A stretch of 64,000 nucleotides of DNA from Chitinophaga rhizophila (lineage in GTDB: Bacteria; Bacteroidota; Bacteroidia; Chitinophagales; Chitinophagaceae), in the NCBI RefSeq assembly GCF_019492185.1, contig NZ_JAICCF010000002.1, positions 434,001 to 498,000 of the forward strand. The letters are read 5' to 3'. The position numbers and the translations under genes were made by a program. Within the stretch, counting starts at the first letter, position 1; each line of letters starts with the position of its first letter. The notes below the pieces were generated by a model. That model had not been told where the DNA came from. It did no database searches and saw nothing but the letters and a program-made list of their open reading frames with translations. Below, in pieces: positions 37,115 through 44,816 of this stretch.

Positions 37115-37489
37115 ACATGATAGATTGTGGGAGCTAAATTTAATCAAATGTTTTAAAAGTGCTAACCCCTGATTAACAATGAGTTCTGTTTAACTTTCAT
37201 TAACAATTCAGGCAATCCGTCTATCATGATAACAATGGCAGGCATCTCGCTATCGCTGGGTCCTACCTCATCTTATTCATTTACAGTGTAGTATTAAGTG
37301 CATACTAGTCGGCTCCGAGTCATGGACGGTTGGTACCGAACAGCAAATACAGCGGGGGCACTATAAAACACTCGGGCCGGTACAGCCATTACCAGACAGG
37401 TAAATTGCCCTTCCTCTACTTAAAACCGGTAGTCTGGATACAATGGAAAATTAACTGTTGTTTCTTATCTTGTTATAAACGTCGATGCG
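37115..37489. other. Divergent intergenic region, no gene seen
   Basis: These 375 bases separate the GH2 gene (minus) from the serine hydrolase gene (plus). Inverted repeats include CCAGAC/GTCTGG near 37393-37436 and GGTACCG/CGGTAC around 37331-37383. No canonical promoter boxes were found on either strand. Confidence 0.4.
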
Positions 37490-38371
37490 ATGATCAGATA
37501 TCTGCTACTGCTGCTATTCCTACCTGCACTCGCTTTTTCCCAGCAGGACCATAAACTGGAAAAAGGGCTGCAGGAAATTATTACGGGCTTCCAGGGAGAT
37601 GTAGGTATCTATGTCAGCAATCTTAAAACAGGGCGCTATGCTGCTATCAACGCCGACTCAGTATTTCCCACCGCCAGCATTATAAAGATCCCTATCCTTG
37701 TAGGTGTGTTTGATAAAATAGAGAAAGGAGAACTGCAATATCATCAACCATTGGTATATCGTGATTCTATCAAATACGGAGGCGCAGGTCTGATGCAGTT
37801 CTTTAAAGACAGCACAGTGACTGAACTAAGCGTACTCGTAGCATTGATGATGTCTTATAGCGATAATACCACTTCGCTCTGGAATCAGGCGCTTGCTGGC
37901 GGCGGACAGCGCATTAATGAGCTGATGCAGCAATACGGCCTACAGGTTACGCGGGTCAATTCCCGTACTCCCGGCAGAGAACAAATGCGTGAAGTTTATG
38001 GCTGGGGAATGACTACGCCTCGAGAGATGGCAGAATTGCTGGTAAAGATCAGGCAGGGAGCAATCATCAGTGAGAATGCCTCCTCCAGGATGTACCGGCT
38101 GATGACACACGGCTACTATGATGAGGGTGGCTTATCGCAGATCCCCCCTTATATACAGGCAGCACATAAATCCGGCTCAGTAGACGCTTCCCGCTCAGAA
38201 GTGATATTGGTCCATGCGCCACATGGGGAGTATGTGTTCTATGCCGGCACGAAAAACAACAAAGACCAACGCTGGACAAATGAAAATGAAGCAGAGCAAC
38301 TTATCAGAAAGATTGCCGCTTATCTATGGGACTATTTCGAGCATCCTCAAAAGAAGAAAAAAAAGGCATAG
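37490..38371 (+). CDS. Class A beta-lactamase-like serine hydrolase
   Basis: 293 residues with a signal peptide ending in AFSQQ. The serine-transferase motifs are present: S63-x-x-K66 in PTASIIKIPIL, SDN in MMSYSDNTT, and KSG in AAHKSGSVDA. The omega-loop segment RTPGREQMREVYGW has a Glu that could serve as the class A general base, but the standard ExxLN is absent, so true beta-lactamase activity is not assured; a peptidoglycan-acting or other serine hydrolase is possible. It ends in a lysine-rich tail (QKKKKKA). It stands alone, with divergent and convergent neighbours. No dedicated regulator adjoins it; the BlaI-type gene of this window is 23 kb away. Confidence 0.8.
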   Translation: MIRYLLLLLFLPALAFSQQDHKLEKGLQEIITGFQGDVGIYVSNLKTGRYAAINADSVFPTASIIKIPILVGVFDKIEKGELQYHQPLVYRDSIKYGGAGLMQFFKDSTVTELSVLVALMMSYSDNTTSLWNQALAGGGQRINELMQQYGLQVTRVNSRTPGREQMREVYGWGMTTPREMAELLVKIRQGAIISENASSRMYRLMTHGYYDEGGLSQIPPYIQAAHKSGSVDASRSEVILVHAPHGEYVFYAGTKNNKDQRWTNENEAEQLIRKIAAYLWDYFEHPQKKKKKA

Positions 38372-38428
38372 TCTCCTTCCCTTCCGGAATACGGAGCTTA
38401 TGCCTGTCAAAATATACTTTAAACGAAA

Positions 38429-38677
38429 TTAGCACTCTGAATACTCAGAAGAGAATTTACCGTTGATAGCATACAGCTTATCAATCCTGATCTCTGTCTG
38501 ATCTTCCATCTTCAGCCATTGCAGGCCATCCCGCTCGAATACGCTTTCTATAAAACCGTTGGCGCGGGTAACACCACTATCTTCATACAGTATGCCTACC
38601 TTCGTTTTGCTTTCAAAAAGCTCCATTACGTATGGATAAAAACTGCCGCCCGCCGGAATAGTTTCTCTCTTGTCCAT
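38429..38677 (-). CDS. Small conserved-looking hypothetical protein
   Basis: 82 residues, cytoplasmic, with no signal or membrane segment. The sequence starts MDKRETIPAGGSFYPYVMELF and ends in KFSSEYSEC. Alternating short strands (KTKVGILYEDSG, ANGFIESVFERDGLQWLKME) suggest a small beta-barrel such as an Sm- or SH3-like fold, which is inference only. It has clean ATG and stop codons, normal codon use, and a -7 box 20 bp upstream, so I consider it a real gene. It is convergent with the serine hydrolase gene, 57 bp apart. Confidence 0.65.
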   Translation of the reverse strand: MDKRETIPAGGSFYPYVMELFESKTKVGILYEDSGVTRANGFIESVFERDGLQWLKMEDQTEIRIDKLYAINGKFSSEYSEC

Positions 38678-38696
38678 GATGATCGTGTTTATAACA

Positions 38697-38704
38697 CAAA
38701 TTTA
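38697..38704 (-). promoter_or_regulatory. Possible -7 box of the 82-residue protein gene
   Basis: On the minus strand the sequence reads TAAATTTG, an exact TAnnTTTG match, 20 bp before the ATG. A convincing -33 box was not found. Confidence 0.4.
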
Positions 38705-38814
38705 CCCAATAACAATGGTATCCACGGCATAAGGGCATAAAAAATGCAACTTTCCGGCAGAATTATACAGCTAATTTCTTCTACTACGCCAGCACCTGAA
38801 AAGCCTGTTAGCTG

Positions 38815-38948
38815 GTAAGAATTAAGGATTAACCACTGATACTGCTTACCCGCATCCCCGAAGGGAATGCTACCCGGTTACTATCTTGCAACAAGGCCAG
38901 TTAGTCGGGACAGCTGGTAAGACATCGTCGCTAATCCTTAATTCTTAC
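38815..38948. repeat. Long inverted-repeat element with branched interior
   Basis: Perfect 17-bp arms (GTAAGAATTAAGGATTA and its complement at 38932-38948) enclose 100 nt containing the hairpins GCATCCCC-GAA-GGGAATGC (38852-38870) and CTTG-CAA-CAAG (38885-38895). AGCTGGTAAGA occurs twice, at 38810 and 38912. It begins 10 nt after the M57 protease stop and may serve as its terminator. It resembles the element at 13669-13769 in layout, not in sequence. Confidence 0.6.
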
Positions 38949-38958
38949 TACCTGTCTA

Positions 38959-39711
38959 TCAAGGATAAAGCGCTTGCGCTGCCTGTTTATCCTTTGTAGA
39001 CAGCACGGTTGCGCCGCTTCCACATTGACCACCATTCATCAGTGAAGATGCATCTGTACCGCCTACACCTGGAACGGCAATACCGCCCGATTCTCCGATA
39101 GCAGACCAGTTGGTATGTCTGAAAGAAACGTTATGGCCCATTTCATGACAGATAGTACGTGCACGTTGTGCAAAACTGTTACCTGCAATATAGGCTTTGT
39201 TGATACGGATAGTACCGCCTGCACGGCCGCCGGAAGGGAATGTACCTGATCCGCATACACCATTACCCAGATTGCTGTTAACAATAATTACGTCATAGGA
39301 AGAACCTGTTGCTATTGTCCAGTTGATGGAGCAGTTTGCCAGGGAGTTCCATTGTGCAATGGCTGAATTAATTTCTGAAGTCATAGACGTCATGGAGGCA
39401 TCAATCTTCAGGCGGATGTTAGTTACATTAGAAGCTGACACCAGACTGCCGGTGTAAAACTGCTCTGTTTTTACCTTGCCCGCAGGTACCTGCATGTCTT
39501 TAGGGAAAACAATGTCGCCTTCAGCAATAAATTCATGCTGGTTTTCAACAACCTGGTTGTCGGGGAAGCCCAGGTCACGAATGTAAGCGCGCACCTTCTG
39601 TGCATTGTCAGATGTTGTCTGTGGCGTTTCGCCTGGTCCATCAGCTGATTTCTTACAGGCTGCAAGACTAATGGTCAACAGGATGACCATCGGAAAGAAC
39701 ATGTTTCTCAT
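38959..39711 (-). CDS. M57 (dual-action HEIGH type) metalloprotease, lipoprotein
   Basis: 250 residues from the ATG at 39711, chosen because it gives a lipoprotein signal with lipobox LAAC (Cys19); an in-frame ATG at 39792 would add 27 residues before it. The zinc motif is HEMGHNVSFRHTNW, followed by GGTDASSLMNGGQCG. Before it, IDASMTSMTSEINSAIAQWNSLANCSINWT is the usual M57 pro-domain-to-catalytic region. It should act at or outside the outer membrane. The natural substrate of this family is mostly unknown. It is a single gene with the long inverted-repeat element directly downstream. Confidence 0.87.
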   Translation of the reverse strand: MRNMFFPMVILLTISLAACKKSADGPGETPQTTSDNAQKVRAYIRDLGFPDNQVVENQHEFIAEGDIVFPKDMQVPAGKVKTEQFYTGSLVSASNVTNIRLKIDASMTSMTSEINSAIAQWNSLANCSINWTIATGSSYDVIIVNSNLGNGVCGSGTFPSGGRAGGTIRINKAYIAGNSFAQRARTICHEMGHNVSFRHTNWSAIGESGGIAVPGVGGTDASSLMNGGQCGSGATVLSTKDKQAAQALYP

Positions 39712-40153
39712 GTCGATCTTGATTTTGGTTAAGTAAAAGATTAGGGTTAGAAAAAAAGCAATTGTAATTACGCAGAACCTATCTCCATGCATGCTACATA
39801 GGATATTACAGGGAATATCACTCCCGTACTATTACGAGTCAGATCTTTGCTACAGCATTCATACAAAACTTCCGGTATAGTTTAGGCTCTCAAAATTATT
39901 CTGCGAAAAAGTGACTACGCTACGATTCAGACCAGGTTGACAGATTTTGGTTTTGACAATGATACAAAGATTTATTTACCCGGTAAAGTGGTTTAATTGC
40001 GGCAGTGTGAGGAGATCTCAGCAGAATTATTTAATAGTAACAGCCTAAACGTCACACTATCTATCCGGATCACCGGCCTGTTCATCTAAAATGAAATGTT
40101 AATATTTGCTGTATTCTTGCTTATCTTTTCGCCCTGTCTTAGCTTAGCCTGCA
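39712..40153. other. Divergent intergenic region, no gene seen
   Basis: About 440 AT-rich bases between the M57 gene and the next plus-strand gene. An inverted repeat AGTGTGA/TCACACT brackets about 50 nt near 40003-40065. TATCTTTT at 40122 and TTTG at 40105 resemble promoter boxes but their spacing (13 bp) is too short to trust. Confidence 0.4.
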
Positions 40154-40906
40154 ATGCGTAATTCTACCCTCTTACTGAAAACGATACTATTCTTTTTGTT
40201 ACTGTTCTCCGGCATAGCTGCCGAGGCACAGTTGCGCGTATATGGAACAGTATATGACCGTTCAGGCCGTTTCGGTATGCCCTACGTCAGTGTAATAAGT
40301 TCTTCCGGAAACGGTACGGTTACCGATTCAGTTGGCCGCTATAGTATTAATATGGCACGCACTGACTCTATCAGCTTTTCTTATCAGGGTAAGGCTACCA
40401 TGAGAATCCCGGTAAGTGAGATTCCACCTAACAGACCTTTCGATACCAAGATCCATGTAGACGTTACTACGCTGCCCACCGTCGTGGTTGAAGAGAAAAT
40501 ACGGTCTTACCAGGCAGATTCCATTGCCAACAGGCAGGAATACAGAAAGGTATTTGACTTCTCAACAGAATATATCAGCACCGGTAGTACGGTCGTAGGG
40601 CTGAATATAGATGCATTGCTCACTATGCGCAAAAACCGGCGGATGGAGAAGTTCAGGAATGAGCTGATGATGCTGGAGCAGGAGAAATACGAACAAAACT
40701 ATATTGAGCAACGTTTTAACAGACCACTTGTTAAAAAGCTCACCGGACTGGAATCTCCTGATCTGGATGTATTTATGGAAAAATACCGGCCAGACTATCC
40801 CCTGCTGCTGAGTTTTGACAATGATTACGAATATTACCGGTACCTCAAAGATCTGAGTCGCTATTTCAAGGAAGATACCAGGCAAAAACGCAAAAACACT
40901 CCCTGA
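40154..40906 (+). CDS. Secreted protein with carboxypeptidase-regulatory-like domain
   Basis: 250 residues with a signal peptide ending in AEAQ. Residues about 27-110 form a transthyretin-like domain as at the start of TonB receptors (LRVYGTVYDRSGRFGMPYVSVISSSGNGTVTDSVGRYSI), but no plug or barrel follows. The second half is charged and helical (VVVEEKIRSYQADSIANRQEYRKVFDF, later RKNRRMEKFRNELMMLEQEKYEQNYIEQRFN). I recognise the type as a common Bacteroidota periplasmic or outer-membrane-associated protein of unknown function. It precedes plsC by 100 bp with a strong palindrome between, so the two may be separate units. Confidence 0.75.
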   Translation: MRNSTLLLKTILFFLLLFSGIAAEAQLRVYGTVYDRSGRFGMPYVSVISSSGNGTVTDSVGRYSINMARTDSISFSYQGKATMRIPVSEIPPNRPFDTKIHVDVTTLPTVVVEEKIRSYQADSIANRQEYRKVFDFSTEYISTGSTVVGLNIDALLTMRKNRRMEKFRNELMMLEQEKYEQNYIEQRFNRPLVKKLTGLESPDLDVFMEKYRPDYPLLLSFDNDYEYYRYLKDLSRYFKEDTRQKRKNTP

Positions 40907-40954
40907 CCTTTTTTTAATGTTACTACTCTGCCAGCCGTACATATATAACTGATA

Positions 40955-40985
40955 GTCCCTATATTTATATAGTAAATACAGGGAC
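40955..40985. promoter_or_regulatory. 31-bp near-perfect palindrome upstream of plsC
   Basis: GTCCCTATATTTA and TAAATACAGGGAC pair at 12 of 13 positions with a 5-nt centre TATAG. It lies 48 bp after the preceding stop and 21 bp before the plsC ATG and has no T-tract, so an operator or leader hairpin is more likely than a terminator. Confidence 0.55.
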
Positions 40986-41006
40986 TCAAGATTAACTCTA
41001 CAGATT

Positions 41007-41750
41007 ATGAATTGGCTTAAGAATATACTGGCCAGATTGTACGCAGCCTACGCACTGATATTATTTATCTGCACTATGCTGATCATGCTGCTGCCTATGT
41101 GGCTGGTGTCGCGCCTTCCCTCTCCCAGGAATATACGTTACTTCATGGCGCTGGGCCGTGGCTGGATGCATGTGTATATGCCCCTGATTTTCTGTCCTGT
41201 ACGACGGAAGGGAGTAGAACATTTTAAGGCTAAAGAACCTTACATTATTGTATGTAACCATAATTCCATGATGGATGTGCCGACTACCACTTATGCTATT
41301 CCTGGACCCAGCAAAAGCCTGGCTAAGAAGGAAATGGAGAATACGCCTATCTGGGGTATTATGTACAAAGTAGGCTCTGTATTGGTAAACAGGCATGACC
41401 CTGAAAGCAGGAAACAAAGCTTTCAGGAAATGAAGCAGGTACTCAGCGAAGGTATTCATATGCTCCTCTATCCGGAAGGCACCCGCAATAAAACAGATCA
41501 GCCACTGAAATCCTTCTATGATGGGGCATTTTCCCTGGCCATTGAAACACAACGGCCTATTCTGCCGGCTGTCATTTTCAATACGCGGAAAATCATGCCC
41601 CCCGGCAAAGTATTTTATGCCTTACCACATATAATAGACATTCATTTCCTTACACCCATCAGAACGGAAGGTTTAACTACTGATGATCTGGAGAAACTGA
41701 AGGAAAATGTCTACAATACCATGTGGCAGCATATAGCACAAAAACAGTAA
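41007..41750 (+). CDS. plsC: 1-acyl-sn-glycerol-3-phosphate acyltransferase
   Basis: 247 residues with an N-terminal membrane segment (about 10-35). The acyltransferase box I is NHNSMMDV with H85 and D90, and the phosphate-binding box is YPEGTRNK with E157, G158, T159 and R160. The enzyme adds the second acyl chain to lysophosphatidate, giving phosphatidate for phospholipid synthesis at the inner membrane. A perfect bidirectional terminator separates it from the convergent lptD gene. Confidence 0.92.
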   Translation: MNWLKNILARLYAAYALILFICTMLIMLLPMWLVSRLPSPRNIRYFMALGRGWMHVYMPLIFCPVRRKGVEHFKAKEPYIIVCNHNSMMDVPTTTYAIPGPSKSLAKKEMENTPIWGIMYKVGSVLVNRHDPESRKQSFQEMKQVLSEGIHMLLYPEGTRNKTDQPLKSFYDGAFSLAIETQRPILPAVIFNTRKIMPPGKVFYALPHIIDIHFLTPIRTEGLTTDDLEKLKENVYNTMWQHIAQKQ

Positions 41751-41766
41751 TAATACTGACAGATAC

Positions 41767-41809
41767 AAAAAGAAAGCAGGCGCATATTATATGCGCCTGC
41801 TTTCTTTTT
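41767..41809. terminator. Perfect bidirectional terminator
   Basis: Two perfect 20-bp arms with a 3-nt loop; A5 begins the left arm and T5 ends the right one, so it works for both the plsC and the lptD transcripts. Confidence 0.93.
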
Positions 41810-41831
41810 ATCAATAATGCTACCCCGGTAG

Positions 41832-44615
41832 CTATAAATCATAGAACGTTCGCGATCGGTTAATCCTGAGATCACGCAGGATGCCGGATTTAGGACTGAT
41901 AGTAATACTGAACTGACGATATGTTCCGATAGGCACCAGGTTGATAGACATCTGCCAGCAATGCAGGTCGCGGGAGATGTACATATTGGTATAAGCCAGT
42001 TTATTCTCTATAAAGTTATAACCACTGGTTACCCCTACTTTCCACTTTGGCGTCAGACTGAAATCACCGTTGAAAGCCAGGTACTGGGTGAATGTTTTCA
42101 CTGTACCTCCGGAGTCAGGCAATACCGTGTTGGAGTAAGACAAACTATAAGAAAGGTCCAGTTTCCAGGGAATATCAAAGTCTACATATTCACCGGGGTT
42201 CCTTCTTACCTGTTCCAGTTGCCTTTGCTGGGCCTGGAAGGCGGCATCATTACTTTGTTCGTTCTCCAGTTCACTCAGTTGCTGCTGTTTATCCTTGCTC
42301 TTCTTGTCTGACGACTGGAAGGAGGTCTGCAGCGCAACAGTTGCACTGGTCAGTCTTCCCAAACTCAGTTTTCCCGTATTCCAGACATAGTTATCTACTC
42401 TTTTACCCCTGGCATTTACCTCATAAGGGTCAATATTACCACTGGCTGTAATGTTCAGTTTATCAAAGAGGTTGGTACGGGCATAGATCTGGAATGGCGA
42501 TAATTTGAAACTGTCTGCCAGCATGTTATAAGACCCGTTGATACCAAAACCGTCCAGTAGTTTAATCTTCTTTTCTTTATTAGCCGAGGTATCCTTCTTA
42601 GAGAAGACCTTCATTTCGAGGTTGTTATCCAACTGGAACGAGATAGCCCCTGATCGTCCGTCTGTTGGCACGCCTACAGACGAGCTGGTGAAGAAAGATT
42701 GCCTTGTACTATCACCTGCACGATTGTACTGCAGGTAATAATAGGCATTTCTCGCGAGGTCAGGTGTGTAGCTGGCACTGATGGTAGGCCGCATTACGTG
42801 CCGGATAGCCTTTACTTTTGACGTCTTGCCGAACTGGTACATACCATAAACAGCTGTTGCCAATGAGATGCTGGCACTTGCCTGACGCGCTGCAAAGAAG
42901 CCTGATTGATAAGTCGTATCTATACCACCGAGGGAGTCAAGAGAAACACGTTTATTGGGTCTCCATTCCCTGATCGTCTTCTTTGTATACCAAAACTCTG
43001 AGTAACTCACGCCCGGAGATAGGGTAAAGTTGTTGAATACGGGTATAGAGAATGCGATAGGCAGGCTGTGTTTCACCCCTGACTGTAACGCGTCGAACAT
43101 GGCCGCTTTACCAAACACCGAGTCTTTGAAAGTTACGCTGTTGTTCAGTGATCCGTTATAACCTATACCCAGTTTATGATACCACTTCGCTCTTCCGACC
43201 ATTTCCTTTGGCTGGAATGGATAGATGGTATTCATGGTGAATGTTGCAGAAGGGAATGAGATACTCACATCCCTGGTGCTCAGGTTCTGGTTATGAGAAA
43301 GGCTGGAGGTAAAGTTAAAAGGCTTACCCTGCCAGGTTTTTGAAAAGTTAATGGAGGATGTCAGGTTATTATTAACACGGCTGGCGTAGTCATACAGGTT
43401 GAACGTATTAAACCTGGATGTACCGAAGCTTACGTTTGCGCCGAATGTAATACCAGGGCGCGCCTTACTGTCCATACTATGGTTCCAGTTAACACGGAAG
43501 TCGCGGGACCGGTTAAACTCACTCTTTACGGAAGGATCGCCCAGGCGGGTATTGGAAAAGCTCAGTGTCAGACCACCATTATAACGGTAACGTTTACGAT
43601 AGGTCGGACTGGCTGTCAGCATCCAGCTACCATAAGAATAGATCTCACCGCGCAGGGTCATGTCAAAGTTTTCTCCAAGGCCCACATAGTAACCGCCATT
43701 CTGTAGCCCCATACCCTTCTGCGCATTTACGATGTAGCTCGGCACCAGGATACCTGATTGTTGTCCGTGTGTAATCGGGAATATAGCGAAAGGTATAAAT
43801 AATGGCGTAGGCACCCCCTCGATTTCCAGGTTGGCAGGACCCGAGATAACCAGTTTGTCTGGAACTACCTTGATCTTTCTGGCATTGAACTGGAAGTGAG
43901 GCGTGTCCAGATTACAGGTCGTATATCCGTTTTTGTAACCGAAGATGCTGTTATCTGCTTCACGTTTCGTCTGCTTGCTCAATACGTAGCCCTCCCCATA
44001 TTGTGAACGGGTGTTATAGATTTTGGCACGGTGTGTTGCAATATTCACCCTGAGCGTATCAGAATCAAACGCCTGGCCATTATCGTCCAGCTGCGGACGG
44101 CCATAGGCCTTGCCGGCAGTATCTGTAGCGGTAGTCGCTTCCATAACACCAGTAGCCTGATTGTAGTTCATACGCTCGGCATTAAGGGTGGTTTTCTGGT
44201 ATTTGGTATTGGCTGTACCGTAAAAATAAAAGCGTTTATCAGGTACAAGTAACACGATAGAATCTTTCGCCTTATAAGTAATAGGCGCTTCTATACTATC
44301 TTTCGATACCTTCGGCACATACATAGTATCCGTTCCCGTCAGATCCGGCGATTCCGGCAAAGAATCCGGAAGTTCAGGCTGCAGGGATGGCACAGGTATA
44401 TCCTTTACGGCTGGAATAACAGACGTATCTCCGGGGCGACGGGTTGTGTCGGTCGGTACGGTATCTGTGAAACTTTTGTTAAAACGTACTCCGGCATTTG
44501 GCGCGGGAGTTGCTACTGCGTTTATTATAAAAGGAATGACGATTAATATACCGGCAAAAGTCAGGTATATCTGTCGTAAAAACTTTTTATAATTATTTTT
44601 GTGATTCAGGTGCAT
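41832..44615 (-). CDS. lptD: LptD-like LPS assembly outer membrane protein
   Basis: 927 residues. A signal/anchor segment near residues 15-35 is followed by a Pro/Asp/Thr-rich linker, then an OstA-type periplasmic beta-jellyroll (ATNTKYQKTTLNAERMNYNQATGVMEA, LRVNIATHRAKIYNTRSQYGEGYVLSKQTKRE, NLDTPHFQFNARKIKVVPDKLVISGPANLEIEGVPTPLFIPFAIFP) and a large beta-barrel of about 650 residues. The ITHGQQSGILVPSY motif is typical of LptD. In Bacteroidota it inserts lipopolysaccharide into the outer leaflet. It diverges from the amidase/MlaD/OstA genes, which also concern the envelope. Family assignment is good although the Bacteroidota proteins are distant from the E. coli one. Confidence 0.87.
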   Translation of the reverse strand: MHLNHKNNYKKFLRQIYLTFAGILIVIPFIINAVATPAPNAGVRFNKSFTDTVPTDTTRRPGDTSVIPAVKDIPVPSLQPELPDSLPESPDLTGTDTMYVPKVSKDSIEAPITYKAKDSIVLLVPDKRFYFYGTANTKYQKTTLNAERMNYNQATGVMEATTATDTAGKAYGRPQLDDNGQAFDSDTLRVNIATHRAKIYNTRSQYGEGYVLSKQTKREADNSIFGYKNGYTTCNLDTPHFQFNARKIKVVPDKLVISGPANLEIEGVPTPLFIPFAIFPITHGQQSGILVPSYIVNAQKGMGLQNGGYYVGLGENFDMTLRGEIYSYGSWMLTASPTYRKRYRYNGGLTLSFSNTRLGDPSVKSEFNRSRDFRVNWNHSMDSKARPGITFGANVSFGTSRFNTFNLYDYASRVNNNLTSSINFSKTWQGKPFNFTSSLSHNQNLSTRDVSISFPSATFTMNTIYPFQPKEMVGRAKWYHKLGIGYNGSLNNSVTFKDSVFGKAAMFDALQSGVKHSLPIAFSIPVFNNFTLSPGVSYSEFWYTKKTIREWRPNKRVSLDSLGGIDTTYQSGFFAARQASASISLATAVYGMYQFGKTSKVKAIRHVMRPTISASYTPDLARNAYYYLQYNRAGDSTRQSFFTSSSVGVPTDGRSGAISFQLDNNLEMKVFSKKDTSANKEKKIKLLDGFGINGSYNMLADSFKLSPFQIYARTNLFDKLNITASGNIDPYEVNARGKRVDNYVWNTGKLSLGRLTSATVALQTSFQSSDKKSKDKQQQLSELENEQSNDAAFQAQQRQLEQVRRNPGEYVDFDIPWKLDLSYSLSYSNTVLPDSGGTVKTFTQYLAFNGDFSLTPKWKVGVTSGYNFIENKLAYTNMYISRDLHCWQMSINLVPIGTYRQFSITISPKSGILRDLRINRSRTFYDL

Positions 44616-44816
44616 GTGTTAAGCGGGCACAAACCTACAAGTTTTTAGACAAATTATTATCAATTGTAAAACGAAAATAAGTGCCAGGCAAACAAGCATC
44701 CAGTCATTTATTGAAAACAAAATACGAACGTCATTTGAAGGATCAAAGCGAGCACTGCGATCCGCACACAATTTAACACAATACTAACGCCCATTAAATT
44801 ATATAAAAACTGAGTC

